The notes beneath the pieces were generated by a model. That model was not told where the DNA came from, searched no databases, and saw only the letters and a list, made by a program, of their open reading frames with translations. From an uncultured Dehalococcoidia bacterium (GTDB taxonomy: Bacteria > Chloroflexota > Dehalococcoidia > Lucifugimonadales > GCA-2712585): a stretch of 64,000 nt of DNA. This document shows positions 45,643 to 54,192 of the stretch, piece after piece. The translations under genes and the position numbers were made by a program. Each line of letters begins with the position of its first letter. The first letter of the stretch is position 1. The stretch spans positions 772,133 through 836,132 of the forward strand of contig OY282371.1 in NCBI GenBank assembly GCA_958295715.1. Direction: 5' to 3'.

Positions 45643-48023
45643 CGGCCCGCCGGCTCCTTGACTCCTTAGGCGTGAACCGGCGCGTGGGTGTCTTGGCCTT
45701 TATGCTCGCGGCGGCCCTCCTTGCGCTGAACCTGTACGCCCCCGCGAGTCCCACCGCGTGGCAGCGGTTCTTGGCGGGACTGCTCATCGTCCTGTGCTCC
45801 CTGCCAACCCTCATGTGGGCCTCCAACCGGGAGTGGCGCCATTCCATCATGCCCTTCGTCGGCGGCGCCTACGCCCTCTACTTCGCCTCACCGGTCTTTC
45901 TGCGGAACGGGTTTTGGGGGTACTGGCTCTTTGAACCGCTCATTGAGGATTCCCTTATAAACACGGCGCTCCTCTTGGCTCTGGGCGGATGGGTCCTCCT
46001 GATGGTTGGATACTTCGCGGTCTTCCGCGGGCGGTTGGCCCGTAAACTCCCGCGCGTCAACGTCCTTCCGGAGGATGGCCGGCGGCCTGCGCTGGTCTTG
46101 GCCGTGGCCCTGGGGCTAGTCGCCGCGCCGTTCCTCTACCTCGACAATTCCGCCGTGGCGGCCTTTTACAGCGGGCGGGAATTTCTGCCGTCGGCCGTGG
46201 CCTTTCCCGTTCATCTGGTGGGGCAGCTCACCGTTCTATCCATCCTCATACTCTTCTATCTACAGAGGCGGGGCGAGCTTGGGCCGGCCGGCAGGGCGTT
46301 TATGTGGGGGCTGGTCGCCTACTACGTCCTCAGTGGTCTGAGCACAGGCCTTCTCCTTACGGGCATAACCGCCGTCATTGCCCTGTTTGTGGCCTATGCG
46401 GTAGCCGCTCCCGCGCCGACTTGGCGGATGGCGGGTTACGCCGCGCTGGCGGCGGCGGTCTTTCTGCTGGTCCTGGCGCCGGTGCGAGACCAGTTCCGCT
46501 TTCTAACGTGGACTCACGGGGTTGAAGCGAACGCACAGGGGATCTACCGCGTCTCAAGTCACGAAATCATACCGGGGAGCGAGGAGGCGTCTATCAGGAC
46601 TTCCGACTATGACGTGTCCCTCTCCGACAACGTCCTCACCTACTCACACCGGACCCCCGACGTGTGCTACCCGGGGCCGGAGGGGGAGGCCTACCTGGTG
46701 TTCTTCCTGCACCTGTATCCCGTTGACGCCGGCAGTCTTTCGGGCGAGAGGCACGATTACGGCTACGACGCGCTGGACTTCAGGCTATCGGAAGGTGGGC
46801 GTGACGTTGGGGGGCGGTGCGTTCACCAAGTGAGGCTGCCCGATTACGATATTGAGCGCATCACCACGGGTCTGTTCTGGCTGCTCCCTCAGGACGCGCC
46901 GGACTCAGGCGCGGATGAGCCGGAAGCCTCCCTTGCCGTTGAGCGGCGGGTCACTGAGGAGGATTCTCCCCTTAGCAAGGAGTTGCTCCACTTAATAGAT
47001 CGCGGCAGTTACACCGACATTGACGAGGACGGCGAGTGGCAGCTGCGCACCGCCGACGAGACCACCTGGGAGATCGACACGTCTGCCTTAAATAAAAGCA
47101 GGCTGTTGATAGCGGCGGCCGATGAGACGGAGCGGGCGGCGTTGGCAGCCGTGGAGCCGGGAGACACGGTTTTGGTGGTGGCTGACTCGGACAACTGGAG
47201 CGAGTACCTGGTGGGGAGGGCCCTTGAAAGAGGCGTGCGGGTGCACTTCTGGTTAGATGAAAGGGTGGACTCGGCCGGCGACAGGTCCTCGCTGGTGGTT
47301 GGCGCCTCCGCGACCCTGTACTACCTGGCCCCGGAGCCGGAGGTTGTAACGGCCCGGGACGTCCTGAGAGGGGCCGGTAATCCTGAGGCTGAGAGGGGAA
47401 GTCTGTCCCTGGCGGGCAGGGTCGGCGCCTTCATGGAGACCGTACAGGGATTTGTCAATCCTTGGGACGACTCCTCGGATTCCCCCCAGTCTTCACCGGC
47501 CTTCTTGGCCAGGCGCCTGGATATGCTGACCCCCCTGGCCTGGCTCACCGGCCGGGGGCCGGAGGACGCCCCCCGTTTGGGTGGAGAGACCTACCTGCCG
47601 ATTCTGTTCAAGCCCGTTCCCAGGTTTATTTACGGGGACAAGCCGGCGGACGTGGTTGATATTGGACAGCGTTACGGGTTTCTGCCCAGAGAAAATACGG
47701 TCAACGCCTTTAAGATACATCAGGTTGGGGAGCTGTACGTAAACTTCAGCGTGACAGGCGTTTTACTAGGGATGCTGGTTCTAGGAATCATGTACGGCGC
47801 TGTGCGCGGGTTGTTCTTTCACTCCGGAGCCTCGGTGGTGACCATGGCCGCGGGGGCTCACGCGCTGACTGAGTTGTTGGTGGGGATGGAGGACTTGGCC
47901 TCCGTTTCCTGGGGTTTCCTTCTCTGGTACGGGGTCCTTCTGGCGGTCCTGGGAGTGGGGGTCCGGGTTGTCCTGCGCGCGAGGCGGCGCCGCGCCGTCA
48001 GTTCCCCTAGCCCCGGCGAATAG
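45639..48023 (+). CDS. Wzy-like polysaccharide polymerase with large extracytoplasmic insert
   Basis: A 794-aa membrane protein starting in an ATGA overlap with the previous gene. Residues about 15-280 contain roughly eight helices (GVLAFMLAAALLALNLYAPA; LLLALGGWVLLMVGYFAVF; AALAAAVFLLVLAPVRDQFR). Then about 330 residues are soluble and acidic, with no family I recognise (residues about 290-620). The C-terminal part, PILFKPVPRFIYGDKPADVV and HQVGELYVNFSVTGVLLGML, matches the conserved end of oligosaccharide repeat-unit polymerases. Two polymerase-like proteins side by side suggest one polymerises and the other ligates, or two chain types. Its end overlaps the convergent gene by 17 bases. Confidence 0.82.
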   Translation: MTARRLLDSLGVNRRVGVLAFMLAAALLALNLYAPASPTAWQRFLAGLLIVLCSLPTLMWASNREWRHSIMPFVGGAYALYFASPVFLRNGFWGYWLFEPLIEDSLINTALLLALGGWVLLMVGYFAVFRGRLARKLPRVNVLPEDGRRPALVLAVALGLVAAPFLYLDNSAVAAFYSGREFLPSAVAFPVHLVGQLTVLSILILFYLQRRGELGPAGRAFMWGLVAYYVLSGLSTGLLLTGITAVIALFVAYAVAAPAPTWRMAGYAALAAAVFLLVLAPVRDQFRFLTWTHGVEANAQGIYRVSSHEIIPGSEEASIRTSDYDVSLSDNVLTYSHRTPDVCYPGPEGEAYLVFFLHLYPVDAGSLSGERHDYGYDALDFRLSEGGRDVGGRCVHQVRLPDYDIERITTGLFWLLPQDAPDSGADEPEASLAVERRVTEEDSPLSKELLHLIDRGSYTDIDEDGEWQLRTADETTWEIDTSALNKSRLLIAAADETERAALAAVEPGDTVLVVADSDNWSEYLVGRALERGVRVHFWLDERVDSAGDRSSLVVGASATLYYLAPEPEVVTARDVLRGAGNPEAERGSLSLAGRVGAFMETVQGFVNPWDDSSDSPQSSPAFLARRLDMLTPLAWLTGRGPEDAPRLGGETYLPILFKPVPRFIYGDKPADVVDIGQRYGFLPRENTVNAFKIHQVGELYVNFSVTGVLLGMLVLGIMYGAVRGLFFHSGASVVTMAAGAHALTELLVGMEDLASVSWGFLLWYGVLLAVLGVGVRVVLRARRRRAVSSPSPGE

Positions 48024-49209
48024 TCACGCCTTCTTTGCCCGACCTGTCCTCCATAATCCTGCGGTAGTGGCCCAGCATGGACCCGGCTACTGAGGCCCAG
48101 GTGTACCGGTGGGCCACCAGTTCCCGCCCGTTTTCGCCCATGCGACGCCGCATGGTTTCGTCGGACAGGAGCGCGCTCATGGCCTCGGCCACGGCCGCGC
48201 CGGTGTTCTCTATGACGAGGCCCGCGGAGCTTTGGGCCGCTTCCGGGAAGTTGCACTGTTCGGATATGACCACGGGCGTCCCGGCGGCCATGGCCTCGAG
48301 AATCGCGTTGCTGAATCCCTCAGAGTGGGAGGGCAGGACGAATAGGTCGGCGCGCTTCAGGGCGGCCAGCTTGTCGTCGCCGGTCAGCGCGCCGGTGAAG
48401 GTGACGCGGCCGCGCAGCCCGGCGGACTCCAGGGCTGATTCCATCGTTGCGCGAGAATCGTCCTGCTCGGGGCCGGCCACAACCAGTGCGGCGTCGGGGA
48501 ACCGGCCCGCTATCATGGCGAAGCCCCGCGCCAGGGCTTCCAGTCCCTTCATGGCGTGTATCCGACCCATGAACAGGATAACCCGCTTGTCCCTGAGTTC
48601 GGGGCGGCTCTTGATGAACGCCGAGGCTTCAAGGGGGCGGGTTGGCGTAATGAGGTCTGCCCCGTTGGGCGACACGAACACCCGGCCCCGGAAGCCCAGC
48701 TTGCGAATGCGCGCCCTTTCCTGTTGGGTCAGCGCGTGAAGGGCGTCGGCAGACCTTATAACGCGGCCCTGTATCATCCGCATGTAGAGGCCCTTCTTGA
48801 GGCCCTTGGTTCGAAGCCGCCACTCATCCAAGGCCCCTAGAAAGCTGAGCACGTAGGGAACCCGCCGTCGGCGGGCGGCGCGGTAGGCCGCGTAACACGG
48901 ATAGTGCCAGATCTCCTTGATGTGGACTAGGTCGAAGGCGCCGGCCAGCCGTTCATCCAGGAAGCGGGAAAGCTGGCGCGAGTAGGCGGGCCAGAAGCGG
49001 GCCAGGAACCCCGTATCGAAGTGGTGTACCGTGGTTCCCAAGAAGGAGGACAGGTCCCCGCCGCCGTCCTTCTGCCCGGTCACCGCCGCCACCTCGCAGT
49101 GGACCCCCAGTTTCGTTAGGGCGGAGGTGAGGCCGCGCAGGGCCACCATGGGGCCGTTCACTTCCGGGGCCACGCTGGGGATGGTGTGAACGACGAATAG
49201 GACTCTCAA
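48007..49209 (-). CDS. GT4-family glycosyltransferase, minus strand
   Basis: A 400-aa GT-B enzyme: MRVLFVVHTIPSVAPEVNGP at the start, then KRVILFMGRIHAMKGLEALA, RGRVTFTGALTGDDKLAALK and SHSEGFSNAILEAMAAGTPV (E-x7-E donor motif). This matches the WcaL/RfaG-type group. It is convergent with, and overlaps by 17 bases, the polymerase gene at 45639, so antisense transcription could couple them. It belongs with the polysaccharide locus. Confidence 0.9.
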   Translation of the reverse strand: MRVLFVVHTIPSVAPEVNGPMVALRGLTSALTKLGVHCEVAAVTGQKDGGGDLSSFLGTTVHHFDTGFLARFWPAYSRQLSRFLDERLAGAFDLVHIKEIWHYPCYAAYRAARRRRVPYVLSFLGALDEWRLRTKGLKKGLYMRMIQGRVIRSADALHALTQQERARIRKLGFRGRVFVSPNGADLITPTRPLEASAFIKSRPELRDKRVILFMGRIHAMKGLEALARGFAMIAGRFPDAALVVAGPEQDDSRATMESALESAGLRGRVTFTGALTGDDKLAALKRADLFVLPSHSEGFSNAILEAMAAGTPVVISEQCNFPEAAQSSAGLVIENTGAAVAEAMSALLSDETMRRRMGENGRELVAHRYTWASVAGSMLGHYRRIMEDRSGKEGVTIRRG

Positions 49210-49241
49210 GGCGTGTCCGTTGGGCGAACCGGATTGGGGCT

Positions 49242-49667
49242 CTACTGCTGGACGGGTCCGAAGAAGAACATCCAGTTGACGCCGAACTTGTCGGTGCAGG
49301 AGCCGAAGTAGTCGCCCCAGAACATGTCCGCCGCGGGCATGGTGACGGTTCCTCCCTCAGACATCTTGGCCATGAGTTCGTCCGTCTGCTCCCTGCTCTC
49401 GGTGGAGAAGCTGATGGAGAAGTTGCTGCCCGTGACGGGTGGCGGGCCGAACTGGGACGGCATGTCGCTGCCCATGAGCACGGTGGGGCCGACGGGAAGG
49501 GAGACGTGCATGATGTTGTCGCGCTCCTCCTCAGGAAGGGTCATGCCCGCGCTCGGGGGTATGCCGCCAAAGGTCGCGAAGCTGGTGAACTCGCCGCCAA
49601 AGACCGACCGGTAGAACTCAAAGGCCTCCCGGCAGTCGCCGTTGAAGTGAAGATAGGGATTCAGCAA
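49242..49667 (-). CDS. VOC-superfamily (PhnB/glyoxalase-like) protein
   Basis: A 141-aa protein of the PhnB-like vicinal-oxygen-chelate group: LNPYLHFNGDCREAFEFYRS, FGGIPPSAG, HVSLPVGPTVLMGSDMP, and the ending WGDYFGSCTDKFGVNWMFFF. Members bind a metal but most have no known substrate. The start is a TTG with a perfect AAGGAGG 7 bases upstream. A TATAAT on the minus strand (49727-49732) lies a suitable distance upstream. Confidence 0.88.
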   Translation of the reverse strand: MLNPYLHFNGDCREAFEFYRSVFGGEFTSFATFGGIPPSAGMTLPEEERDNIMHVSLPVGPTVLMGSDMPSQFGPPPVTGSNFSISFSTESREQTDELMAKMSEGGTVTMPAADMFWGDYFGSCTDKFGVNWMFFFGPVQQ

Positions 49668-49739
49668 TATACAACCTCCTTAATAATGCTTTACGCTTTG
49701 CTCCCGGCCGTCGCCTGAGCCAGGTTATTATACTGGATG

Positions 49740-50347
49740 GAGCGCTAAGCCAACTAGCGGGATGGGGCGTTCTTGCCTGAATAACGCCGGCTTAAGGCGG
49801 CCCTAGTTCTCCCTGGGCCTGGGCGGGAGGACCCAAGGCTTGGGTCTTATTCCGGCGCCGACGCGCGCAAGGTCGACATGCGGGTCTATCAGACGGGCCG
49901 CCCCTCTTTCCGTCATTCCCGCGAAGGCGGGAATCCAGAAACCCTTCATTGCAAGACCGGCGTTCCTCAAAACAAGGTAGACGCCCCCGCGCAGTTAGGC
50001 CACCCTTCCCTTCAAGGGGGAGAGCTGGTGAGGGCGAAAGCCGTTGGTGACAACTGACCTTATCCTTGGCCTCCCTCCGCCAGGGCGGAAGCCACTTTGT
50101 AAAGCCGTTGGCCCCCTCCCCTGGATTGCCGTTTTCACGGGAATGTCAGAGCGAGGCGCGGAAAGGAGCGCGGGGTTGGGCGATAAGCCAAGGCGGCCGC
50201 GGAGGCGGGGGACGCGGGCTGGCCGCCGGCGCGCGTGGCCCGGCCCAAAAGGCCCAAGAGACTGAAGAGGCCGAAGGCCTCCGACGTGACGCGGCCGGCC
50301 CCGCGTCGCAGCCTTGAGAAAGGGGAAGGCGGCATTACGGCGCCGCG
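49740..50347. repeat. 600-bp gap with hairpin repeats and a 106-bp repeated segment
   Basis: No gene. Bases 49896-50001 (from GGCCGCCCCTCTTTCC, through the hairpin CATTCCCGCGAAGGCGGG, to GTAGACGCCCCCGCGC) are nearly identical to 52574-52679 inside the 5' end of the COG3488 gene. A hairpin variant (GATTGCCGTTTTCACGGG) lies at 50122-50150. Around 50170-50200, GGGCGATAAGCCAAGGCGGCCGC matches GGGGCGATAGGCCAAGGCGG at 52557-52577. Confidence 0.8.
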
Positions 50348-51444
50348 CTAACGCATACTGTCGCCGTCGGTGTCCGAGAACCCTACGGACACGCCCAGGA
50401 GGCTGACCACCTCGGTGGCCAGCGTGCGCTGCACGTCTAGGAGCCGCTCATAGACGCCGCGGGCCTGGTGGGGCCGCTCGACTATGGCCGCGCGCAGGGG
50501 GCCTTCAACGGAGTCGATGGCTAGGATGGCGGCCGCGAACTGGTCGCGAAGACGGCGGTCGGTTTCTTCCGACAGTGGAAGCACGAGGCCGGAAAGCCCA
50601 AGGCCGTCTTCCCCGGGGCCTTCGTAGACGGCCCGCATACCCAGCAATTCGTTGCGGATGTCTTGTAGGCCGTTGCCCGCGTCCGTTCCCGGAATGGCCG
50701 TCAGGTCGGGCGCGTCGCCTCTGAGGCCCAGGGCCGACGCCAGTCGCAGGTCGGCCATGTTCCGGATGAGGAAGACCTGGGCCCGCACGAGTTCCGCCAC
50801 GGCTGCGCTGGATAACATGGCGGAGCTCGCCCGGTCCGTGAAGTAGTCCTGGTATGGTGGGCGGCCATCCGACCCTGCGGTCCATTCGGACAGGATGGCG
50901 CCCGTCTCCTCCTCGGCCACCTCAGCCAACGCGGTCAGGTAGGAGCAGCGCAGGGCGGAGGCGCTGAGGTTGGCGAGGGCGTCGTCGCCGAACAGGAACC
51001 ACTCCATGGCGCCGAAGCCGCGGCGGTTGGCCGCCAGCGTATTCCGCACGTCGCCGGCTGTTACGGGGCGGCCCCGGGCCAGCGTCTCCTCGATGCCGCC
51101 GGTGTCCACAGGGGACCAGTCCAGGAGGCTGAGGGACCGCCTGTCCATCACCGGGCCGGACCACACGGCCGCCGAACGCATCCAGGAGGCGCGGGCGTCG
51201 CGCCACGACAGCCGCGCGGCGTCCAGCGAGCCTTGGCTGGGGGCTTGACATAACGCGGTTGCGTCGCGTCGCAGCTTCGCCGCGTCATCCGCGGCGGCCC
51301 GGTAGGCGGGAACTATCACCCCGTCGGTGAGGCTTATCAGGACGTCCCTGTCCGAGGGGCGTTGGAGCCGCAGGCCGCTAACAAGAGGGCAAGCAGGCCC
51401 AAGGCGGGGGCCGGTGATTTGATGACGCTGATGACGCGGTTCAT
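50348..51444 (-). CDS. Imelysin-like (IrpA/peptidase M75 family) lipoprotein A, frameshifted
   Basis: A helical-bundle imelysin-family protein of about 365 aa. The intact frame (from 51319) starts late, at IVPAYRAAADDAAKLRRDAT. Upstream, a lipoprotein signal (ATG at 51444, LGLLALLLAACG) lies in another frame and is joined by one missing base in GCCCCTCGG at about 51358. The family's GxHxxE motif appears as RRGFGAMEWFLFG, with Gly instead of His; QDIRNELLGMRAVYEG resembles the second conserved block. Imelysins are surface proteins tied to iron or haem uptake in several phyla. The gene begins 1 base after the stop of the COG3488 gene. A missing His may mean altered metal binding. Confidence 0.82.
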
Positions 51445-51445
51445 G

Positions 51446-52672
51446 TTAGAGGGACTCCAGGAACCGGATTAGGGCCTGCCGCTCCCCGGCGGTTAGGCTG
51501 GTGAAGCGGCGCCGCGACTCCGCGGCCTCGCCGCCGTGCCACAGAATGGCCTCCTCTATGCTGCGGGCGCGGCCGTCGTGCAGAAACATGGTGTGGCCGT
51601 TCACCGTTTCCACAAGGCCGATGCCCCACAGGGGCGGGGTGCGCCACTCAGAGCCTGACGCCTGGCCGTCGGGCCGGTGGTCGGCCAGGCCGGGCCCCAT
51701 GTCGTGAAGCAGCAGGTCGGTGTAGGGGAAGATGACCTGGTTCCGCAGCGGCTCAATAGGGTGGTCGTCCCCCGTCACGTGCCGGGGCGTGTGGCACGCC
51801 GAGCACTGGGACTGGACGAACAGCCGCGCTCCGCGTTTCACCTCCTCATCCCCGGCGTCGCGCATGGCGGGGACCGCCAAGGTCTGAATGTAGACGGTCA
51901 CCTTCTCTAACCGGCTGTCGGGAATCTCCGGGGAGCCTCCGCTGGCGGCGCGGCGGCATTCCTGTTGGCTGGACGGGCAGTTCTCGTTGGGGAACAGGCT
52001 GGAGGTGATGCCGATGTCTCCGAGAAAGGCGCTGGCCGCCTGCTGCTCAACGGTGGGTTGGCTGGCCTTCCAACCGAACCGGCCAAGGGCGGTCTGGCCG
52101 CTCCGGATGTCCCACACAAAGTTGGGGCGTCCGGAGCGGCCGTCGTCGTCGTCGGGGTCGGCCAAGGAGAGGACGCGGGACTCCGGCACGGCTTCCAGCA
52201 ACCCTAGGCCGATGGTGGCGGGGGCCACCCGCGGCGATATCCGGACATCCGGGCGCGCGGGGCCGAAGGCGAGGTCTCCGAGGCTATAGGTTGGTTGGCG
52301 CAGGCTGAACTCAACTCCGTCGGGATACCGGCCCGGCGCCTCCCGGTAGGATAGCGCTATGCGGCCTTCGGCGGGCACGTTTAGGATGGAGCGGTCTTGC
52401 AGCTGTCCCCCGTAGGTGGGTTCGTCCATGGGGCCATCCGCGCCGGGGATGCTGAGGCGAAGGAGCAGGCCGCGCTCCGGGTCGCCGGGGTGGTCGGGGG
52501 GCTTTCCCCGGCCGTCGTGGCTGTGGCAGGAAGAGCAGGAGAGGGCGTTGTGGGTGGGGCGATAGGCCAAGGCGGCCGCCCCTCTTTCCGTCATTCCCGC
52601 GAAGGCGGGAATCCAGAAACCCTTCATTGCAAGACCGGCGTTCCTCAAAACAAGGTGGACGCCTCCGCGCAA
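51446..52672 (-). CDS. COG3488 di-heme oxidoreductase with repeat-disrupted 5' end
   Basis: A member of the di-heme thiol-oxidoreductase family (COG3488), related to cytochrome c peroxidases. Two c-heme sites: CSSCHSHDGRGKPP near residue 47 and CSACHTPRHVTGDDHP near 290. Conserved segments include AEGRIALSYREAPGRYPDG, RFGWKASQPTVEQQAASAFL, LHDMGPGLADHRPDGQASG and SIEEAILWHGGEAAESR. The family normally has a signal peptide and about 80 residues before the first heme. Here those are missing: the first 36 codons are translated hairpin-repeat DNA (GFWIPAFAGMTE). The protein as read could not be exported, so it is a 5'-truncated gene or has an unseen start. It is followed at once by imelysin A. 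Confidence 0.82.
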   Translation of the reverse strand: MRGGVHLVLRNAGLAMKGFWIPAFAGMTERGAAALAYRPTHNALSCSSCHSHDGRGKPPDHPGDPERGLLLRLSIPGADGPMDEPTYGGQLQDRSILNVPAEGRIALSYREAPGRYPDGVEFSLRQPTYSLGDLAFGPARPDVRISPRVAPATIGLGLLEAVPESRVLSLADPDDDDGRSGRPNFVWDIRSGQTALGRFGWKASQPTVEQQAASAFLGDIGITSSLFPNENCPSSQQECRRAASGGSPEIPDSRLEKVTVYIQTLAVPAMRDAGDEEVKRGARLFVQSQCSACHTPRHVTGDDHPIEPLRNQVIFPYTDLLLHDMGPGLADHRPDGQASGSEWRTPPLWGIGLVETVNGHTMFLHDGRARSIEEAILWHGGEAAESRRRFTSLTAGERQALIRFLESL

Positions 52673-52756
52673 TCAGGCCCAAGGCGAGGCTTCTGATTTG
52701 ATGACGCTGATGACGCGGTTCATGTCAGAGGGACTCCAGGAACCGGATTAGGGCCA
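52574..52756. repeat. Two adjacent duplicated segments at the COG3488 5' end
   Basis: Bases 52574-52679 repeat 49896-50001 (hairpin plus 70 bases of flank). Directly adjoining, 52674-52756 repeats 51394-51476, the junction of the COG3488 stop and imelysin A start (ATGACGCGGTTCATG, GGGACTCCAGGAACCGG), with a few differences. The second is thus a stranded fragment of a former neighbour. Confidence 0.88.
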
Positions 52757-52822
52757 CTGGCGGCCGCGCCCTGAGCTTACCGGAAAGGCTGCGGGGTCGC
52801 ATATGTTTATTGTTTTGCTTGG

Positions 52823-53977
52823 TTAGCTGACGCTAATGGCGATTCCCACTTCTTGAGCGGCCCTGACTATGGTGTCCGTCTGGTTCTCAAGGGCGACTAT
52901 GGCGTCGAGGACGGCGCGCCGGCCGTGGTTGCTGTCCGGCAGCCCCTGGGTCAGCAGCCTGTCGAAGGGGGCTGGAATCGCCCTGGCCAGGACCACCGAG
53001 CGGTTTATCTCGTCGGCCAGGCTGTCCGCTAGGAAGGGGTCCTTCGCCGCGACTAGGTCCATTACGCCTGGGCCGGAGACGTCTCCATAGTGGCCAAGGT
53101 ATACGCGCTGGACGCCCAGGGCGTTGGCGATAATGTCCGCCGTCGTGTTGTCGGAGAAGGAGGACTGCTCGTACTCCTGGGAGCGCTGCTCGTAGGCGAC
53201 GGTCATCCGCTCACCCGCCAGTTCGCCCCGGCTCATTTCGCCGATGCCGGTGAAGATGTTGTTGAGGGCCTCGTTGGAGTTCTTGGCGACGAAGCGGGAG
53301 CGGTAGTTGTCGGCGCCGGGGGCCCAGGCGTCCGCCATCTGCTGGAGGTGTGTCACCAGGAGATCGGAGGCCACGGCCAGATATGTCCCGCGGCGGCCGG
53401 CGTTGTCATTGACGGTGTAGTCCTCTACGGGCCGGTAGCCGGGCCCGTCGGCGTTCAGGTCCTGTCCCCAGAGCAGGAATTCGATGGCGTGCCATCCGGT
53501 GGAGACGTTCTCTTCGCCGCCCTCTTCGTTGAGGGAGACCAGCAGGGCCGCGTCTATGACGGGGAACTCCCCGGGCTTGTTGATGACGCCGGCGTTGGGG
53601 TCGCCGTCAACGTAGTCTATGTAGGCTTCGTCAAGGGGCCAGGCGTTGATGAGACCCTCCGGGCCGTCGGCTTCGTTGTCGATGGGGCCATCGTAGAAGC
53701 GGTATATCTCGGTGACGCCGTAATCGTCGCGGGCGCGGAGCCACGCGTGTTTGGCGGCGTCAAGGCGGGGCTGGGACGGAGCCGCTAGGAACCTGTCGAT
53801 GGCGTCGTCCAAGGCCCAGGCGGACGCCAGACTTCGGGCGTAGGAGGAGTGGGCGCCGGCCGCGTAGTTTTCCACCACCGCCGACTTGAGAGGGTCATTT
53901 CCGCCCACGCCGTCGCAGGCCGCGAGGGCCAGGGCTAGAAGGGGTAAAACCAGCAGCGAAGCCGTCTTTTTAAGCAT
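52823..53977 (-). CDS. Imelysin-family (IrpA-like) lipoprotein B
   Basis: A 384-aa lipoprotein: MLKKTASLLVLPLLALALAAC, with the lipobox LAAC at residues 18-21. The start is the ATG at 53977 (GGGAGAAAGG upstream), not the longer frame at 54067. The diagnostic GWHAIEFLLWGQDL (GxHxxE) and the later NIFTGIGEMSRGELAGERM show an intact imelysin domain (COG3487/IrpA type). It is exported and tethered to the membrane. COG3487 and COG3488 genes commonly sit together in iron-related loci (established co-occurrence), supporting an iron or metal function. Its promoter region has overlapping inverted repeats that may bind a metal regulator. Confidence 0.9.
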   Translation of the reverse strand: MLKKTASLLVLPLLALALAACDGVGGNDPLKSAVVENYAAGAHSSYARSLASAWALDDAIDRFLAAPSQPRLDAAKHAWLRARDDYGVTEIYRFYDGPIDNEADGPEGLINAWPLDEAYIDYVDGDPNAGVINKPGEFPVIDAALLVSLNEEGGEENVSTGWHAIEFLLWGQDLNADGPGYRPVEDYTVNDNAGRRGTYLAVASDLLVTHLQQMADAWAPGADNYRSRFVAKNSNEALNNIFTGIGEMSRGELAGERMTVAYEQRSQEYEQSSFSDNTTADIIANALGVQRVYLGHYGDVSGPGVMDLVAAKDPFLADSLADEINRSVVLARAIPAPFDRLLTQGLPDSNHGRRAVLDAIVALENQTDTIVRAAQEVGIAISVS

Positions 53978-54070
53978 CCTTTCTCCCTGCCTTTCTGTGC
54001 CCCGTCGCCCAGACCGGGATGGCCGTCCCTCGGCCTTGTCCGTTGGGCTTGAAGCGGATATCCGCATACA

Positions 54071-54100
54071 TACTAATACATTTTATTTAGTAGAGACTAA
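54071..54100. promoter_or_regulatory. Overlapping inverted repeats upstream of imelysin B (candidate metal-regulator operator)
   Basis: TACTAA at 54071-54076 pairs with TTAGTA at 54087-54092, and TTAGT at 54087-54091 pairs with ACTAA at 54096-54100 (TTAGTAGAGACTAA). The stretch is strikingly AT-rich, about 95 bases upstream of the imelysin start on the minus strand, where a promoter must lie. The regulator is unknown. Confidence 0.4.
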
Positions 54101-54192
54101 TTCGGTTGACACGGTACACTAACAGAGTCTGCGCGTCTGTCCACCCGCCCTCCAGCATCACGGCGGGACCACACCGTCATGGCTATAGCCCG

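Noticed and set aside
50044-50265. 73-codon frame in the gap between VOC and imelysin genes
   Set aside because: Made of repeat DNA and Arg/Gly-rich low-complexity sequence, with no start signal.
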